Source of the DNA: an uncultured Anaerolineae bacterium
GTDB taxonomy: Bacteria; Chloroflexota; Anaerolineae; B4-G1; DUEL01
Direction of reading: 5' to 3'
DNA length: 19,355 bases
Assembly (NCBI GenBank): GCA_937942115.1
Contig: CALDFY010000363.1
Location: forward strand, 1 to 19,355
Shown here: piece by piece, positions 6,517 through 13,600 of the stretch
How positions within the stretch are numbered: the stretch's first letter is position 1
Layout of the letters: every line of letters begins with the position of its first letter
Position numbers and translations under genes: made by a program
The notes under the pieces: generated by a model
Seen by the model: only the letters and a program-made list of their open reading frames with translations
Databases searched by the model: none
Told to the model about the DNA's origin: nothing

Positions 6517-7751
6517 CTGAGCGCTCCCGTCAGGTCGGCGCCGCAGGCCACCGGAACGACCGGCACCCGCAACGCCCGCAGGGCCGCCGCCAGTTCCTCC
6601 GTCCCGGGCGGGCCGCCGAAGGTGGCTGCGTCCAGCAGGACCACCACCGGCCGCAGCCCCCGGCGGACCAACTGGTCCGCTGCTACTGCCACCTCCCGCC
6701 GGGTGGAGGGGGTGATCAGGACGACAGTGCTCCCGCGCGGGAGGTGGCGGGCCTGGACGCCCAGGAGCGCCGAAAAGGGGAGGTCGCCGTCGGCCCGGAC
6801 CAGGGCCAGCGCCTCCAGCATCTTCCGCAGTTGCCGCCCGCCCCGATCCGGGGAGAGGACGGTCAGCCCAGCCCCCTGGCAGACCAGCCCCACCGCCCGC
6901 CCCCGGCGCAGGAAGTACTGTCCCACCGAGGCCGCAATGGTGACCGCGTATTCTTCTGTGGAAGGCGGCAGGGTGACGGGGCCGAAGGGCCGCCAGAGGA
7001 GTTCGTCCGCCGGAGCGGTCGGGGCGGAGGGAAGGGCGTGATGGACGGCGCGCTCGGCGTCCACGAAAATCCAGACCTCCGCCAGGGGGTCCAGTTCAAA
7101 CTCTTTGACGATGAGCCGGTCCCGGCGGGCCGTGCTGGGCCAGTGGATGCGGTTCAGGGGATCGCCGGGGGCATACTCCCGCACTCCGGCGGCGTTGGGG
7201 GTGATCTGATGGGTGCGGCGGCGGAGCGCCTCGCCGCCGGGCAGGAGCCCCGGCGGCGAGGGGAACGACCGCACCTCCACCGTCATCGGGTAGACAACCA
7301 GGGTAGCCGCAGGGGGGAACTCTCGCCGTACCGGGAAGAGGCCGAAGGGGTCGCCGGAGCGGATTTCGGTGGGGCCCAGGGGGAAGACGCCCCGGGAGGT
7401 CAGACGGGTACGGGCCAGGTAGCGGTACCGCTGGCGGGGGCCAATCATAGAAAGCACTCGTGAGCCCCGGGAGTGGGGGAGGGGGGAGCGGTCCCGGACC
7501 TCCAGCCACAGCCGGGTCCAACGGCCCGGATTGATCACCTCAAACCGTTCCTCAAAGACCTGGCCCATCTGGGCGCGCAGGGTGCGGGCCTGACGGCGCA
7601 CCTCCACCCCCCGCAGCGCCACTGCCGACCAGATGCGGCTGACCAGCAGGACCAACGCCCAGAGATAGGTCAGGTGGGCGTAGAGAGGGTTGCCGGTGAG
7701 GGCCAGGGCGAGGGCGCTGGCGGCAAAGAGCCCCAGGATGAGCCAGAGCAT
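6474..7751 (-). CDS. DUF58 domain membrane protein (MoxR partner)
   Basis: A protein of 425 residues. Two N-terminal hydrophobic segments (about 1-18 and 25-40) anchor it. A beta-rich extracytoplasmic or linker region follows ('VFEERFEVINPGRWTRLWLEV'), then the DUF58 signature around residues 189-219 ('GVREYAPGDPLNRIHW', 'TARRDRLIVKEFE'), then a vWA-like fold with 'VWIFVDAE' and 'STVVLITPS'. DUF58 genes almost always accompany MoxR ATPases and are thought to act in chaperoning or assembling cell-envelope or metal-containing complexes; the target here is unknown. The ATG is generated by the last unit of a CCGGCTA repeat and has no clear Shine-Dalgarno, so translational coupling to moxR (32 bp upstream) is likely. 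The last dozen residues are encoded by the palindrome at 6472-6516. Confidence 0.9.
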   Translation of the reverse strand: MLWLILGLFAASALALALTGNPLYAHLTYLWALVLLVSRIWSAVALRGVEVRRQARTLRAQMGQVFEERFEVINPGRWTRLWLEVRDRSPLPHSRGSRVLSMIGPRQRYRYLARTRLTSRGVFPLGPTEIRSGDPFGLFPVRREFPPAATLVVYPMTVEVRSFPSPPGLLPGGEALRRRTHQITPNAAGVREYAPGDPLNRIHWPSTARRDRLIVKEFELDPLAEVWIFVDAERAVHHALPSAPTAPADELLWRPFGPVTLPPSTEEYAVTIAASVGQYFLRRGRAVGLVCQGAGLTVLSPDRGGRQLRKMLEALALVRADGDLPFSALLGVQARHLPRGSTVVLITPSTRREVAVAADQLVRRGLRPVVVLLDAATFGGPPGTEELAAALRALRVPVVPVACGADLTGALSLTPPPAAQPLGMG

Positions 7752-7798
7752 AGCCGGAAGCCGGTAGCCGATAGCCGGCAGTGTTAGCCGGTAGTCGG
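7751..7798 (-). repeat. Heptamer tandem repeat (CCGGCTA) at the moxR-DUF58 junction
   Basis: Six imperfect copies of CCGGCTA on the minus strand (two, a 6-nt break, then four). The moxR stop TAA (7786-7784) lies in the second unit and the A of the DUF58 ATG (7751) is the last base of the final unit. The whole intergenic gap is therefore made of the repeat. Confidence 0.85.
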
Positions 7799-8740
7799 GA
7801 GGACATCGCCGCCAGGGACGGGAACCTGGCGGAGGATTTCTTCCATCATCTCCTCGGCGGTCACATCCCGCATTCGGGCGGAGGGCCCGACGATCACCCG
7901 GTGGCCCAGGGCCGGGAGAACCAGCGCCTTTACGTCGTCCGGGAGGACGAAATCCCGCCCGTAAATGGCCGCTCGGGCCTGCCCGGCCCGGTAGAGGGTG
8001 AGGCTCCCGCGCGGGCTGGCCCCCAGGTAGATGTCGGGGTATTCGCGGGTGCGGCGGGTCAGTTCCACGATGTACCGCTTCACCGCCGGCGCCACATAGA
8101 CGGCCCGGATGGCCTCCTGGGCCTGCAGCAACTCCTCCACCGAAGCCACCGTCTCCAGTTCCTCTATCGGGTGCCGGTACTGCTGGCGCTCCAGGATGCG
8201 CACCTCGTCCTCTATGGCGGGGTAGCCCAGGCGGATGCGCAGGAGGAAGCGGTCCAGTTGGGCCTCCGGCAGGGGAAAAGTGCCCTCGTACTCAATGGGG
8301 TTCTGGGTCGCCAGCACCATGAAGGGGCGGGGGAGGGGGCGGGTGACGCCGTCCACGGTAATCTGCCGCTCCTCCATGGCCTCCAGGAGCGCCGCCTGGG
8401 TCTTGGGCGTAGCCCGGTTGATCTCGTCGGCCAGGACGATCTGGGCCATGATGGGGCCGGGGCGGAACTCAAACTGGCGGGTGGCCTGGTTGTAGATGGA
8501 GACCCCGGTGACGTCGCTGGGGAGCATGTCCGGGGTGAACTGGATGCGGCTGAAGGAACAGCCCAGGGAGCGGGCGATACTCCGGGCCAGCATGGTCTTG
8601 CCGGTCCCGGGGACGTCCTCAATGAGCAGGTGCCCCTGGCAGAGGAGGCCGATGACGGTCAACTCTACGGCCTCCCGCTTGCCGACGATGACCCGCTCCA
8701 CATTGGCGATGAGCCGTTCGGCGAAGGATTGGACGGACAT
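7784..8740 (-). CDS. MoxR-family AAA+ ATPase
   Basis: A protein of 318 residues. Walker A 'EDVPGTGKT' (41-49), Walker B 'IVLADEINRA' (101-110, Asp105/Glu106), sensor 1 'LATQNP' (143-148), the MoxR-typical 'PLPEAQLDRF' and 'ASPRG' (241-245), and a C-terminal lid domain. MoxR ATPases act as cytoplasmic chaperones that remodel partner proteins, typically with DUF58 and vWA proteins encoded next to them. Here DUF58 follows directly while no vWA protein or transglutaminase gene is present. The start ATG 8740 is immediately preceded by an octamer repeat instead of a Shine-Dalgarno sequence. A hairpin with a T-tract at 8796-8834 lies between it and the upstream permease gene, so the ATPase may be transcribed from a promoter not recognised here. 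Confidence 0.93.
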   Translation of the reverse strand: MSVQSFAERLIANVERVIVGKREAVELTVIGLLCQGHLLIEDVPGTGKTMLARSIARSLGCSFSRIQFTPDMLPSDVTGVSIYNQATRQFEFRPGPIMAQIVLADEINRATPKTQAALLEAMEERQITVDGVTRPLPRPFMVLATQNPIEYEGTFPLPEAQLDRFLLRIRLGYPAIEDEVRILERQQYRHPIEELETVASVEELLQAQEAIRAVYVAPAVKRYIVELTRRTREYPDIYLGASPRGSLTLYRAGQARAAIYGRDFVLPDDVKALVLPALGHRVIVGPSARMRDVTAEEMMEEILRQVPVPGGDVLPTTG

Positions 8741-8795
8741 AGAGAATCAGAGAATCAGAGAATCGGAGATCGGGGAATCGGAGAATCGGCGAATG
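8741..8795 (-). repeat. Octamer tandem repeat (GATTCTCT) abutting the moxR start
   Basis: About seven degenerate copies of an 8-mer (GATTCTCT/GATTCTCC on the minus strand) run to the base before the moxR ATG. No ribosome binding site remains between repeat and start codon. Confidence 0.85.
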
Positions 8796-8834
8796 AAAAG
8801 GGGGACGGCCTGCCCGCAGACCGCCCCCCCCTTT
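8796..8834 (-). terminator. Probable terminator between dppC and moxR
   Basis: On the minus strand a G-rich arm (8834-8821) pairs with CCGTCCCCCTTT (8808-8797), ending in a short T-run (8799-8796). One mismatch is present near the loop. It would end transcription coming from the peptide transporter fragment. Confidence 0.55.
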
Positions 8835-8847
8835 GCCGGTGCGTTGG

Positions 8848-9729
8848 CTACTGCGTTCCCCGCAGGCGCGGGTCCAGCGCGTCCCGCAGACCGTCTCCCA
8901 GGAAGTTAAAGGCGAACATCGTGATGGAAAGGGCCAGCGCCGGGAGGATGGCCTGCGGCGGGTAAGTACGGATGGCCTGGCTACCGTCGGAGATCATAGA
9001 GCCCCAACTGGGGGTTGGCGGATTGACGCCCAGGCCGATGAAACTCAGGAACGCCTCGGTGGTGATATAGCCGGGGATGGCCAGCGTGACCGTGATGACC
9101 AGAGGGCCCAGGATGTTGGGCATGATATGGCGGAAGATGATGCGCAGATGGCTGGCCCCCACTGCCCGCGCCGCCAGGACAAAATCCTGCTCGCGGATGG
9201 AGAGGACCTGCCCTCGGGCCAGGCGGGCCGTGCCCATCCAGGCGGTCAGACCGATGCCGATGAAAATGAAGAGCATCCCGCCGAAGCGCTCGTCAATCTT
9301 GTTCATCGCATAGGCAAAGGTCCCGGGCTCGCTCTGGGCGAAGGTGGACCGGAAAAACGCCATCATCAGGATGATCAGCAGCAGACTGGGGAAGGCGTAC
9401 ATCAGGTCCACGAAGCGCATCATAATGTTATCCACCCACCGGCTGAAATAGCCCGAGACCAGGCCATAGACGGTTCCCACCAGTAACGCGATGATGGGCC
9501 CGACAAAGGCAACAGAAAGGGAAATCTGGGTGCCGTAGATCAGGCGGCTCAGCATGTCCCGCCCCACGTAATCCGCTCCGAGCGGGAACTTATCCGAGAT
9601 GACCGCGTAGGGTTTCATCATCGGGAAAATGCTCAACATCCAGGCAGGAACCGAGTTGGCCGCGGGGCGGTCCTGCACATCGTATGGGTACGGCGCGATG
9701 TATTTGGCGAAGATGGCGGTCAGGGTCAA
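8848..9729 (-). CDS. DppC/OppC-like ABC permease, 5'-truncated
   Basis: Peptide/nickel-type ABC transporter permease, inner membrane. Seen: the conserved 'FPLGADYVGRDMLSRLIYGTQISLSVAFVG' region, several transmembrane helices, the EAA loop facing the ATPase ('LAARAVGASHLRIIFRHIMPNILGPLVI') and the C-terminal 'FLGDGLRDALDPRLRG'. The frame stays open upstream to 9789 and encodes the typical first helix ('ALYRLTRNRAAILGGTLVILL'), but an in-frame TAA (9792-9790) stands just before it and no ATG, GTG or Shine-Dalgarno is available. A TTG at 9729 is the first usable start and would remove half of helix 1. I read this as a permease that lost its first 20-40 codons and promoter or upstream gene. DppB is missing and the ATPases lie 3 kb away, beyond the coiled-coil genes. 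It may be a decaying pseudogene. Confidence 0.8.
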   Translation of the reverse strand: MTLTAIFAKYIAPYPYDVQDRPAANSVPAWMLSIFPMMKPYAVISDKFPLGADYVGRDMLSRLIYGTQISLSVAFVGPIIALLVGTVYGLVSGYFSRWVDNIMMRFVDLMYAFPSLLLIILMMAFFRSTFAQSEPGTFAYAMNKIDERFGGMLFIFIGIGLTAWMGTARLARGQVLSIREQDFVLAARAVGASHLRIIFRHIMPNILGPLVITVTLAIPGYITTEAFLSFIGLGVNPPTPSWGSMISDGSQAIRTYPPQAILPALALSITMFAFNFLGDGLRDALDPRLRGTQ

Positions 9730-9862
9730 CAGAATAACCAGGGTGCCCCCCAGAATTGCGGCTCTGTTACGGGTCAGCCGATACAGGGCTTATCATATTG
9801 GATTTGGATGGTAAGGTGAACACAGAGGGTTGGGAGCACGTTTCCGATTTCACCGATAGGCA

Positions 9863-10888
9863 TCACCTCCCTTCCAGAAAGTAGTGCCGGAGGGCTTCAT
9901 CCCAGAAGAACACCTGCCCGTCCTTCACGACGACCACCTTATCCCACTGAGCCTCTCGCTGGGCTTCCTCGTCCACCCCCAATCCGGCCGCTACGGGAAT
10001 GGTCGGAAAGCCAGCCTTCCGGAGGAGAGCCGCCCGGCGCCCCGCCCGCGCCACGTCCCCTCTATCCACCACACTGGAAACTTCCACCGCCAGCCAGACC
10101 TCCGGATGCTCCGGATGGTCGCGCAGGCGGCCTTTCAACAACAGGTCTAACCGGAATACCTCCTTCACCTCTTCCCAGGCCAGGTGGGCCTCCAGGTCGT
10201 CCTCCACTGTCCGCAGCGGAACGACCTGGACCTTCCGGAGGACATGGCCAAAGTATGCGTACGGCTGTTCCCGATATTTCATCTCCAGGAGGGTGCCTTT
10301 GATGTCCCCGACCGTTCCCTCCAGTCGCCGCAGCCCCTCCGTCAGGATTTGAGCCACCTCGGTCAGGTCTTTCAGTTGCGCAGTATTGCGCTGGATGGCT
10401 TCCCAAACGGCCTGAATCTGGAGATTGGTCTGCTGCTGGGCCTCTCGGAGTTCCTGAATCTGGAGGGTGGTCTGCCGCTGGGCCTCCACCAGTTCCTGGA
10501 CGGTGGCCTCCAGGCGGGAGAGACGATCTTCCACGCCGGCCAGCCGCTCTTCGTAGCGCTGCTGGACTTCCCGCAGTTCCCGAATCTGGAGGGTGGTCTG
10601 CCGCTGGGCCTCTACCAGTTCCTGGACAGTGGCCTCCAGCCGATCCAGCCGCGCCTCCACGCTGGTCAGCCGCTCCTCATGCCGCCGCTGGACCTCCACC
10701 AGTTCCTGAATCTGGAGGGTGGTCTGATACTGGGCATCCCGCAGTTCCCGGATTGCCTCCGGCAGGGAGAGCAACTCCGGGGGCAGCACCACCTGGCGGA
10801 CGCGCGCCAGCCACTCCGGGCGCTCCTCCAGCACCCGGAGCAGGTCCTCCCAGGTGATTTCGGCTACTTGAGCGGTTGGCGTATGCAT
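9863..10888 (-). CDS. Coiled-coil protein with C-terminal PD-(D/E)XK-like domain (paralog 1)
   Basis: A protein of 341 residues without signal peptide or membrane segment. N-terminal helix region 'AEITWEDLLRVLEERPEWLARVRQ', then a long coiled coil (about 45-190) built from Q/E/L/R-rich repeats such as 'QTTLQIQELREVQQ' and 'HEERLTSVEARLDRLEAT'. A compact C-terminal domain follows: 'YAYFGHVLRKV', 'RLDLLLKG', 'VWLAVEVSSVVDRGDV', 'RAALLRKAGFPTIPVAAG'. The last part resembles the DUF3782-type PD-(D/E)XK nuclease fold, with Asp and Glu present but Ser at the usual Lys of ExK. The function is unknown. GAGGAG precedes ATG 10888 closely. It is the same length as the gene at 11180-12205, with nearly identical N-terminal DNA and a diverged C-terminal domain. 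The 72-nt gap after it leads into the truncated permease. Confidence 0.8.
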   Translation of the reverse strand: MHTPTAQVAEITWEDLLRVLEERPEWLARVRQVVLPPELLSLPEAIRELRDAQYQTTLQIQELVEVQRRHEERLTSVEARLDRLEATVQELVEAQRQTTLQIRELREVQQRYEERLAGVEDRLSRLEATVQELVEAQRQTTLQIQELREAQQQTNLQIQAVWEAIQRNTAQLKDLTEVAQILTEGLRRLEGTVGDIKGTLLEMKYREQPYAYFGHVLRKVQVVPLRTVEDDLEAHLAWEEVKEVFRLDLLLKGRLRDHPEHPEVWLAVEVSSVVDRGDVARAGRRAALLRKAGFPTIPVAAGLGVDEEAQREAQWDKVVVVKDGQVFFWDEALRHYFLEGR

Positions 10889-10913
10889 TGCTCCTCACAT
10901 CAAGCCCGGGCCG

Positions 10914-11185
10914 GCCGGTTACCCCAATGGTGTCCACATTGGGGAGAAGAATGTAACACAGGCCGCCAGGCTGGTAAGGGCCTGCGATTCTCTTTATGCA
11001 GGCTAACAGCCTGCGCTACAGAAAAAGTTAGTGCCGTTGGGCCGGTTACCCCAATGGTGTCCACATTGGGGAGAAGAATGTAACGCAGGCCGCCAGGCCG
11101 GTAAGGGCCTGCGATTCTCTTTATGCAGGATGCAGGCTAACAGCCTGCGCTACAGAAAAAGTTAGTGCCGTTGGGCCGGTTACCC
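10914..11185 (-). repeat. Tandem 127/134-bp repeat between the twin coiled-coil genes
   Basis: Copy 1 is 10914-11040 (127 bp) and copy 2 is 11041-11174 (134 bp, longer by a 7-bp duplication ATGCAGG). A third partial copy of 11 bp (11175-11185) contains the stop codon of the upstream twin gene. Each unit has three hairpins: CCCCAATG...CATTGGGG, CGCAGGCC...GGCCTGCG (one mismatch in copy 1) and GCAGGCT-AAC-AGCCTGC. Nothing coding is seen in the gap. Confidence 0.9.
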
Positions 11186-12205
11186 ACCCAGTATCTCCGG
11201 AACAATCTCATCCCACAGGGAAACTCTTCCGTCCTCAAATACCACGACCCGCTCCGTTCGGGCGATTTCCACCGCTTCCGGGGAAACGTAAACACCACCC
11301 ACCGCCGGGACCGCCGGGAATCCGGCCTTCCGCAGGAGAAAGGCCCGTTTTCGCGCCCGGCGAATGTCATCTTTGTCCACGGCGAAGGAGATTTCCATCG
11401 CCAGCATCACTTCGGGCCGCTGAGGATGGTAGCGGAGCCGCCCCGAAACCAGGAGGTCCAGCGGGATGAGTTCCTCCATTTCCTCAGGCGTCAGATATTG
11501 CTCCAGGATGTCCTCCACATCTATCGGCGTTATCACCCGGATGGAGCGCAGGAGGCGGCCAAAATATGCGTGGGCCTTTTGCCGATATTGCATTTCCAGG
11601 TAGAAGCCCTTCATCCGGGCCATATCCGTGCTGAGCGTCCGGAGCGACTCGGCCATCGCGTTCACCGATTGAACCAGTCCGCTAACGGCCGCTTCCAATC
11701 CCCGAATATGGGAATTCGTCTGCTCCAGAATCTCCCGCAGTTCCCGAATCTGGAGGGTGGTCTGCTGCTGAACCTCCCGCAGTTCCTGAATCTGGAGAGT
11801 GGTCTGCTGCTGAACCTCCCGCAGTTCCTGAATCTGGAGGGTGGTCTGCCGCTGGGCCTCCACCAGTTCCTGGACGGCGGCCTCCAGGCGGGAGAGGCGG
11901 TCTTCCACGCCGGCCAGCCGTTCCTCCATGCCGGCCAGCCGCTCTTCGTGGCGCTGCTGGACTTCCCGCAGTTCCCGAATCTGGAGAGTGGTCTGGTGCT
12001 GGACCTCCACCAGTTCCTGAATCTGGAGGGTGGTCTGATACTGGGCATCCCGCAGTTCCCGGATTGCCTCCGGCAGGGAGAGCAACTCCGGGGTCAGCAC
12101 CACCTGGCGGACGCGCGCCAGCCACTCCGGGCGCTCCTCCAGTATCCGGATCAGGTCCTCCCAGGTGATTTCGGCTGTCTCAACGCCCCCCTCGTGTCGG
12201 AACAT
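11180..12205 (-). CDS. Coiled-coil protein with C-terminal PD-(D/E)XK-like domain (paralog 2)
   Basis: A protein of 341 residues, soluble. Residues about 9-60 are almost identical to paralog 1 ('ETAEITWEDLIRILEERPEWLARVRQVVL', 'LPEAIRELRDAQYQTTLQIQELVEVQ'). The coiled coil (about 45-190) has the same modules in a different order, including three consecutive 14-residue units 'QTTLQIQELREVQQ' encoded by 42-bp direct repeats at 11737-11862. The C-terminal domain shares the plan ('AYFGRLLRSI', 'PLDLLVSGR', 'VMLAMEISFAVDKDDI', 'RAFLLRKAGFPAVPAVGG') but is clearly diverged; again Ser replaces Lys in the ExK motif. GAGGAG lies 7 nt before ATG 12205. It follows the aspartic protease gene by 11 nt, so the two are probably co-translated. 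Possible roles are nuclease, DNA-binding or scaffold; none can be assigned. Confidence 0.8.
   Translation of the reverse strand: MFRHEGGVETAEITWEDLIRILEERPEWLARVRQVVLTPELLSLPEAIRELRDAQYQTTLQIQELVEVQHQTTLQIRELREVQQRHEERLAGMEERLAGVEDRLSRLEAAVQELVEAQRQTTLQIQELREVQQQTTLQIQELREVQQQTTLQIRELREILEQTNSHIRGLEAAVSGLVQSVNAMAESLRTLSTDMARMKGFYLEMQYRQKAHAYFGRLLRSIRVITPIDVEDILEQYLTPEEMEELIPLDLLVSGRLRYHPQRPEVMLAMEISFAVDKDDIRRARKRAFLLRKAGFPAVPAVGGVYVSPEAVEIARTERVVVFEDGRVSLWDEIVPEILGG
11737..11862 (-). repeat. 42-bp direct repeats in the coiled coil of paralog 2
   Basis: Three units of 42 bp start at 11737, 11779 and 11821, differing at a few positions. Each encodes the 14-residue double heptad QTTLQIQELREVQQ or a close variant. 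Single related units also occur in paralog 1 (10447-10530 and 10575-10630 regions). Confidence 0.85.
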
Positions 12206-12216
12206 CTTCTATCTCC

Positions 12217-12567
12217 TCACAGCATCATTCGCATCGGTTGCAGGGTTCGGGTGAACGGATTCAGAACCAGACCGAGAATCTCCAGCGTCACGGTGCCCAG
12301 GAGAGGTTCGTCTCCCGGCTCCCCCAGAACAACAGGCGTATGCCCTTCTCCCTGGGGGAGGATGATGTAGCATTCTCCAACCCGACGTTCTACGGTCGTT
12401 CCATCGGCCAGGGTGAATACTGCTGTCCGGCGGGGCGAGAGCCCAATGGTCGGCCAAATGTCATATGGCACCAGAGTGTAGGTGGCGCCGCTATCCACCA
12501 GGAAGCGGACCTCCGCCTCCTTCCCCGCCGGCCCCCGAACAACGCCGTTCACAAAAACCAGCCCCAT
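12217..12567 (-). CDS. Clan AA (retropepsin-like) aspartic protease
   Basis: A protein of 116 residues, the size of a single-domain retroviral-type aspartic protease that must dimerise to form the active site. The catalytic motif is 'FLVDSGATYTLVP' (D-S-G-A, about residues 22-34). Further family features are 'FTLADGTTVERRVGECYI', 'PVVLGEPGDEPLLGTVTLEILGLVLNP', where 'LLG' followed by a hydrophobic strand is the usual second signature. No signal peptide is visible, so it is probably cytoplasmic. The substrate is unknown. ATG 12567 has a GGAGGAG directly upstream. It follows dppF after a gap made almost wholly of heptamer repeats and precedes the coiled-coil paralog 2 by 11 nt. This suggests a protease/coiled-coil module rather than part of the peptide transporter. 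Confidence 0.82.
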   Translation of the reverse strand: MGLVFVNGVVRGPAGKEAEVRFLVDSGATYTLVPYDIWPTIGLSPRRTAVFTLADGTTVERRVGECYIILPQGEGHTPVVLGEPGDEPLLGTVTLEILGLVLNPFTRTLQPMRMML

Positions 12568-12575
12568 CTCCTCCG

Positions 12576-12616
12576 TCTGCGTCTGCCGTCCATAGTCTGT
12601 GGTCTATGGTCTGTGG
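12576..12616 (-). repeat. Heptamer repeat (CCACAGA) between dppF and the protease gene
   Basis: On the minus strand five degenerate heptamers (CCACAGA, CCATAGA, CCACAGA, CTATGGA, CGGCAGA) and a hexamer (CGCAGA) follow the dppF stop (12619-12617) with no other sequence before the protease ribosome binding site. Confidence 0.75.
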
Positions 12617-13600
12617 TTACACCCGATAGCACGCCACCCAGTGGCCCGGCTTCACCTCCCGGTACTCCGGGTCCGCCTCATAGCAGACGTCCATCGCCAC
12701 CGGACAGCGGGTATTGAAGTTGCAGCCCTTCGGCGGATTGGCCGGGCTGGGAATTTCGCCCTTCAGAATGATGCGCTGCCGCTTCTCCTCAATCTCCGGG
12801 TCCGGAACCGGCACCGCGCTCATCAGCGCCTGGGTGTACGGATGGAGCGGGTTCAGGTAAATCTCGTCCCGGTCGGCCAACTCCACGATTTTGCCCAGGT
12901 ACATCACCGCCATCCGGTCGCTGATGTGGCGGACCATGCTCAGGTCGTGGGCGATGAAGAGGTAGGTGAGCCCGAACTGCTCCTGGAGTTCCTCCAGCAG
13001 GTTGACCACCTGGGCCTGGATGGAGACGTCCAGCGAGGAGATGGGTTCATCGCAGACAATCAGGTCGGGATTGAGGGCGAGCGCGCGGGCGATGCCGATA
13101 CGCTGCCGCTGGCCACCGGAGAACTCGTGGGGGTAACGGTTCACGAAGTACGGGTTCAGCCCGACCACCCGCAGCAATTCCTGGACCCGCTCCTCCTTCT
13201 CCTTGCCCCGGGCGACGCCGTGGACTTCCAGCGGCTCGGCGATGATGGCGCCTACGGTCATCCGGGGGTTCAGGGAGGCGTAGGGGTCCTGGAAGATGAT
13301 CTGCATCCGGCGGCGCATCCGGCGCAGTTCGCCGCCCTTCAGTTTCAGGATGTCCACCCCGTCAAAGATGATTTCGCCGGAGGTCGGCTCATAAAGGCGC
13401 AGGATGGTGCGCCCGACGGTGGTTTTCCCGCAACCGGTCTCGCCCACCAGCCCCAGCGTCTCGCCCTTGTAGATGTCAAAACTGACGTCATCTACGGCCT
13501 TGACATCCCCGATGTGCCGCTGGAAAATGACCCCACGGGTGATGGGGAAGTACTTTTTCAGATGGATGACCTGGACCAGAGGGACTCGTTCGGCGGCCAT
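12617..13600 (-). CDS. dppF: Peptide/nickel ABC transporter ATPase DppF/OppF
   Basis: A protein of 327 residues. Walker A 'GETGCGKTT' (53-61), Q-loop 'FQDPYASLNP', signature 'FSGGQRQR' (160-167), Walker B 'LIVCDEP' (180-186), switch His218 in 'IAHDLSM', and the oligopeptide-transporter C-terminal domain with 'GCNFNTRCPVAMDVC', a Cys-rich segment typical of OppD/F ATPases. It powers uptake of peptides or similar ligands with a second ATPase (DppD) on the inner face of the membrane. The start ATG 13600 overlaps the dppD stop by one base (TAATG), so translation is coupled; an upstream in-frame extension to 13696 lies inside dppD and is not used. The permeases expected beside it are absent, except for the truncated dppC 3 kb downstream. 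Confidence 0.93.
   Translation of the reverse strand: MAAERVPLVQVIHLKKYFPITRGVIFQRHIGDVKAVDDVSFDIYKGETLGLVGETGCGKTTVGRTILRLYEPTSGEIIFDGVDILKLKGGELRRMRRRMQIIFQDPYASLNPRMTVGAIIAEPLEVHGVARGKEKEERVQELLRVVGLNPYFVNRYPHEFSGGQRQRIGIARALALNPDLIVCDEPISSLDVSIQAQVVNLLEELQEQFGLTYLFIAHDLSMVRHISDRMAVMYLGKIVELADRDEIYLNPLHPYTQALMSAVPVPDPEIEEKRQRIILKGEIPSPANPPKGCNFNTRCPVAMDVCYEADPEYREVKPGHWVACYRV

Noticed and set aside
9773..9863. Short frame overlapping the paralog 1 stop (TGATG) that could be a coupled gene
   Set aside because: It would be only about 29 residues, out of frame with dppC, with no permease-like sequence.
10914..11174. Tandem repeats as a possible CRISPR array
   Set aside because: There are only two long units, no short repeat/spacer alternation and no cas genes.
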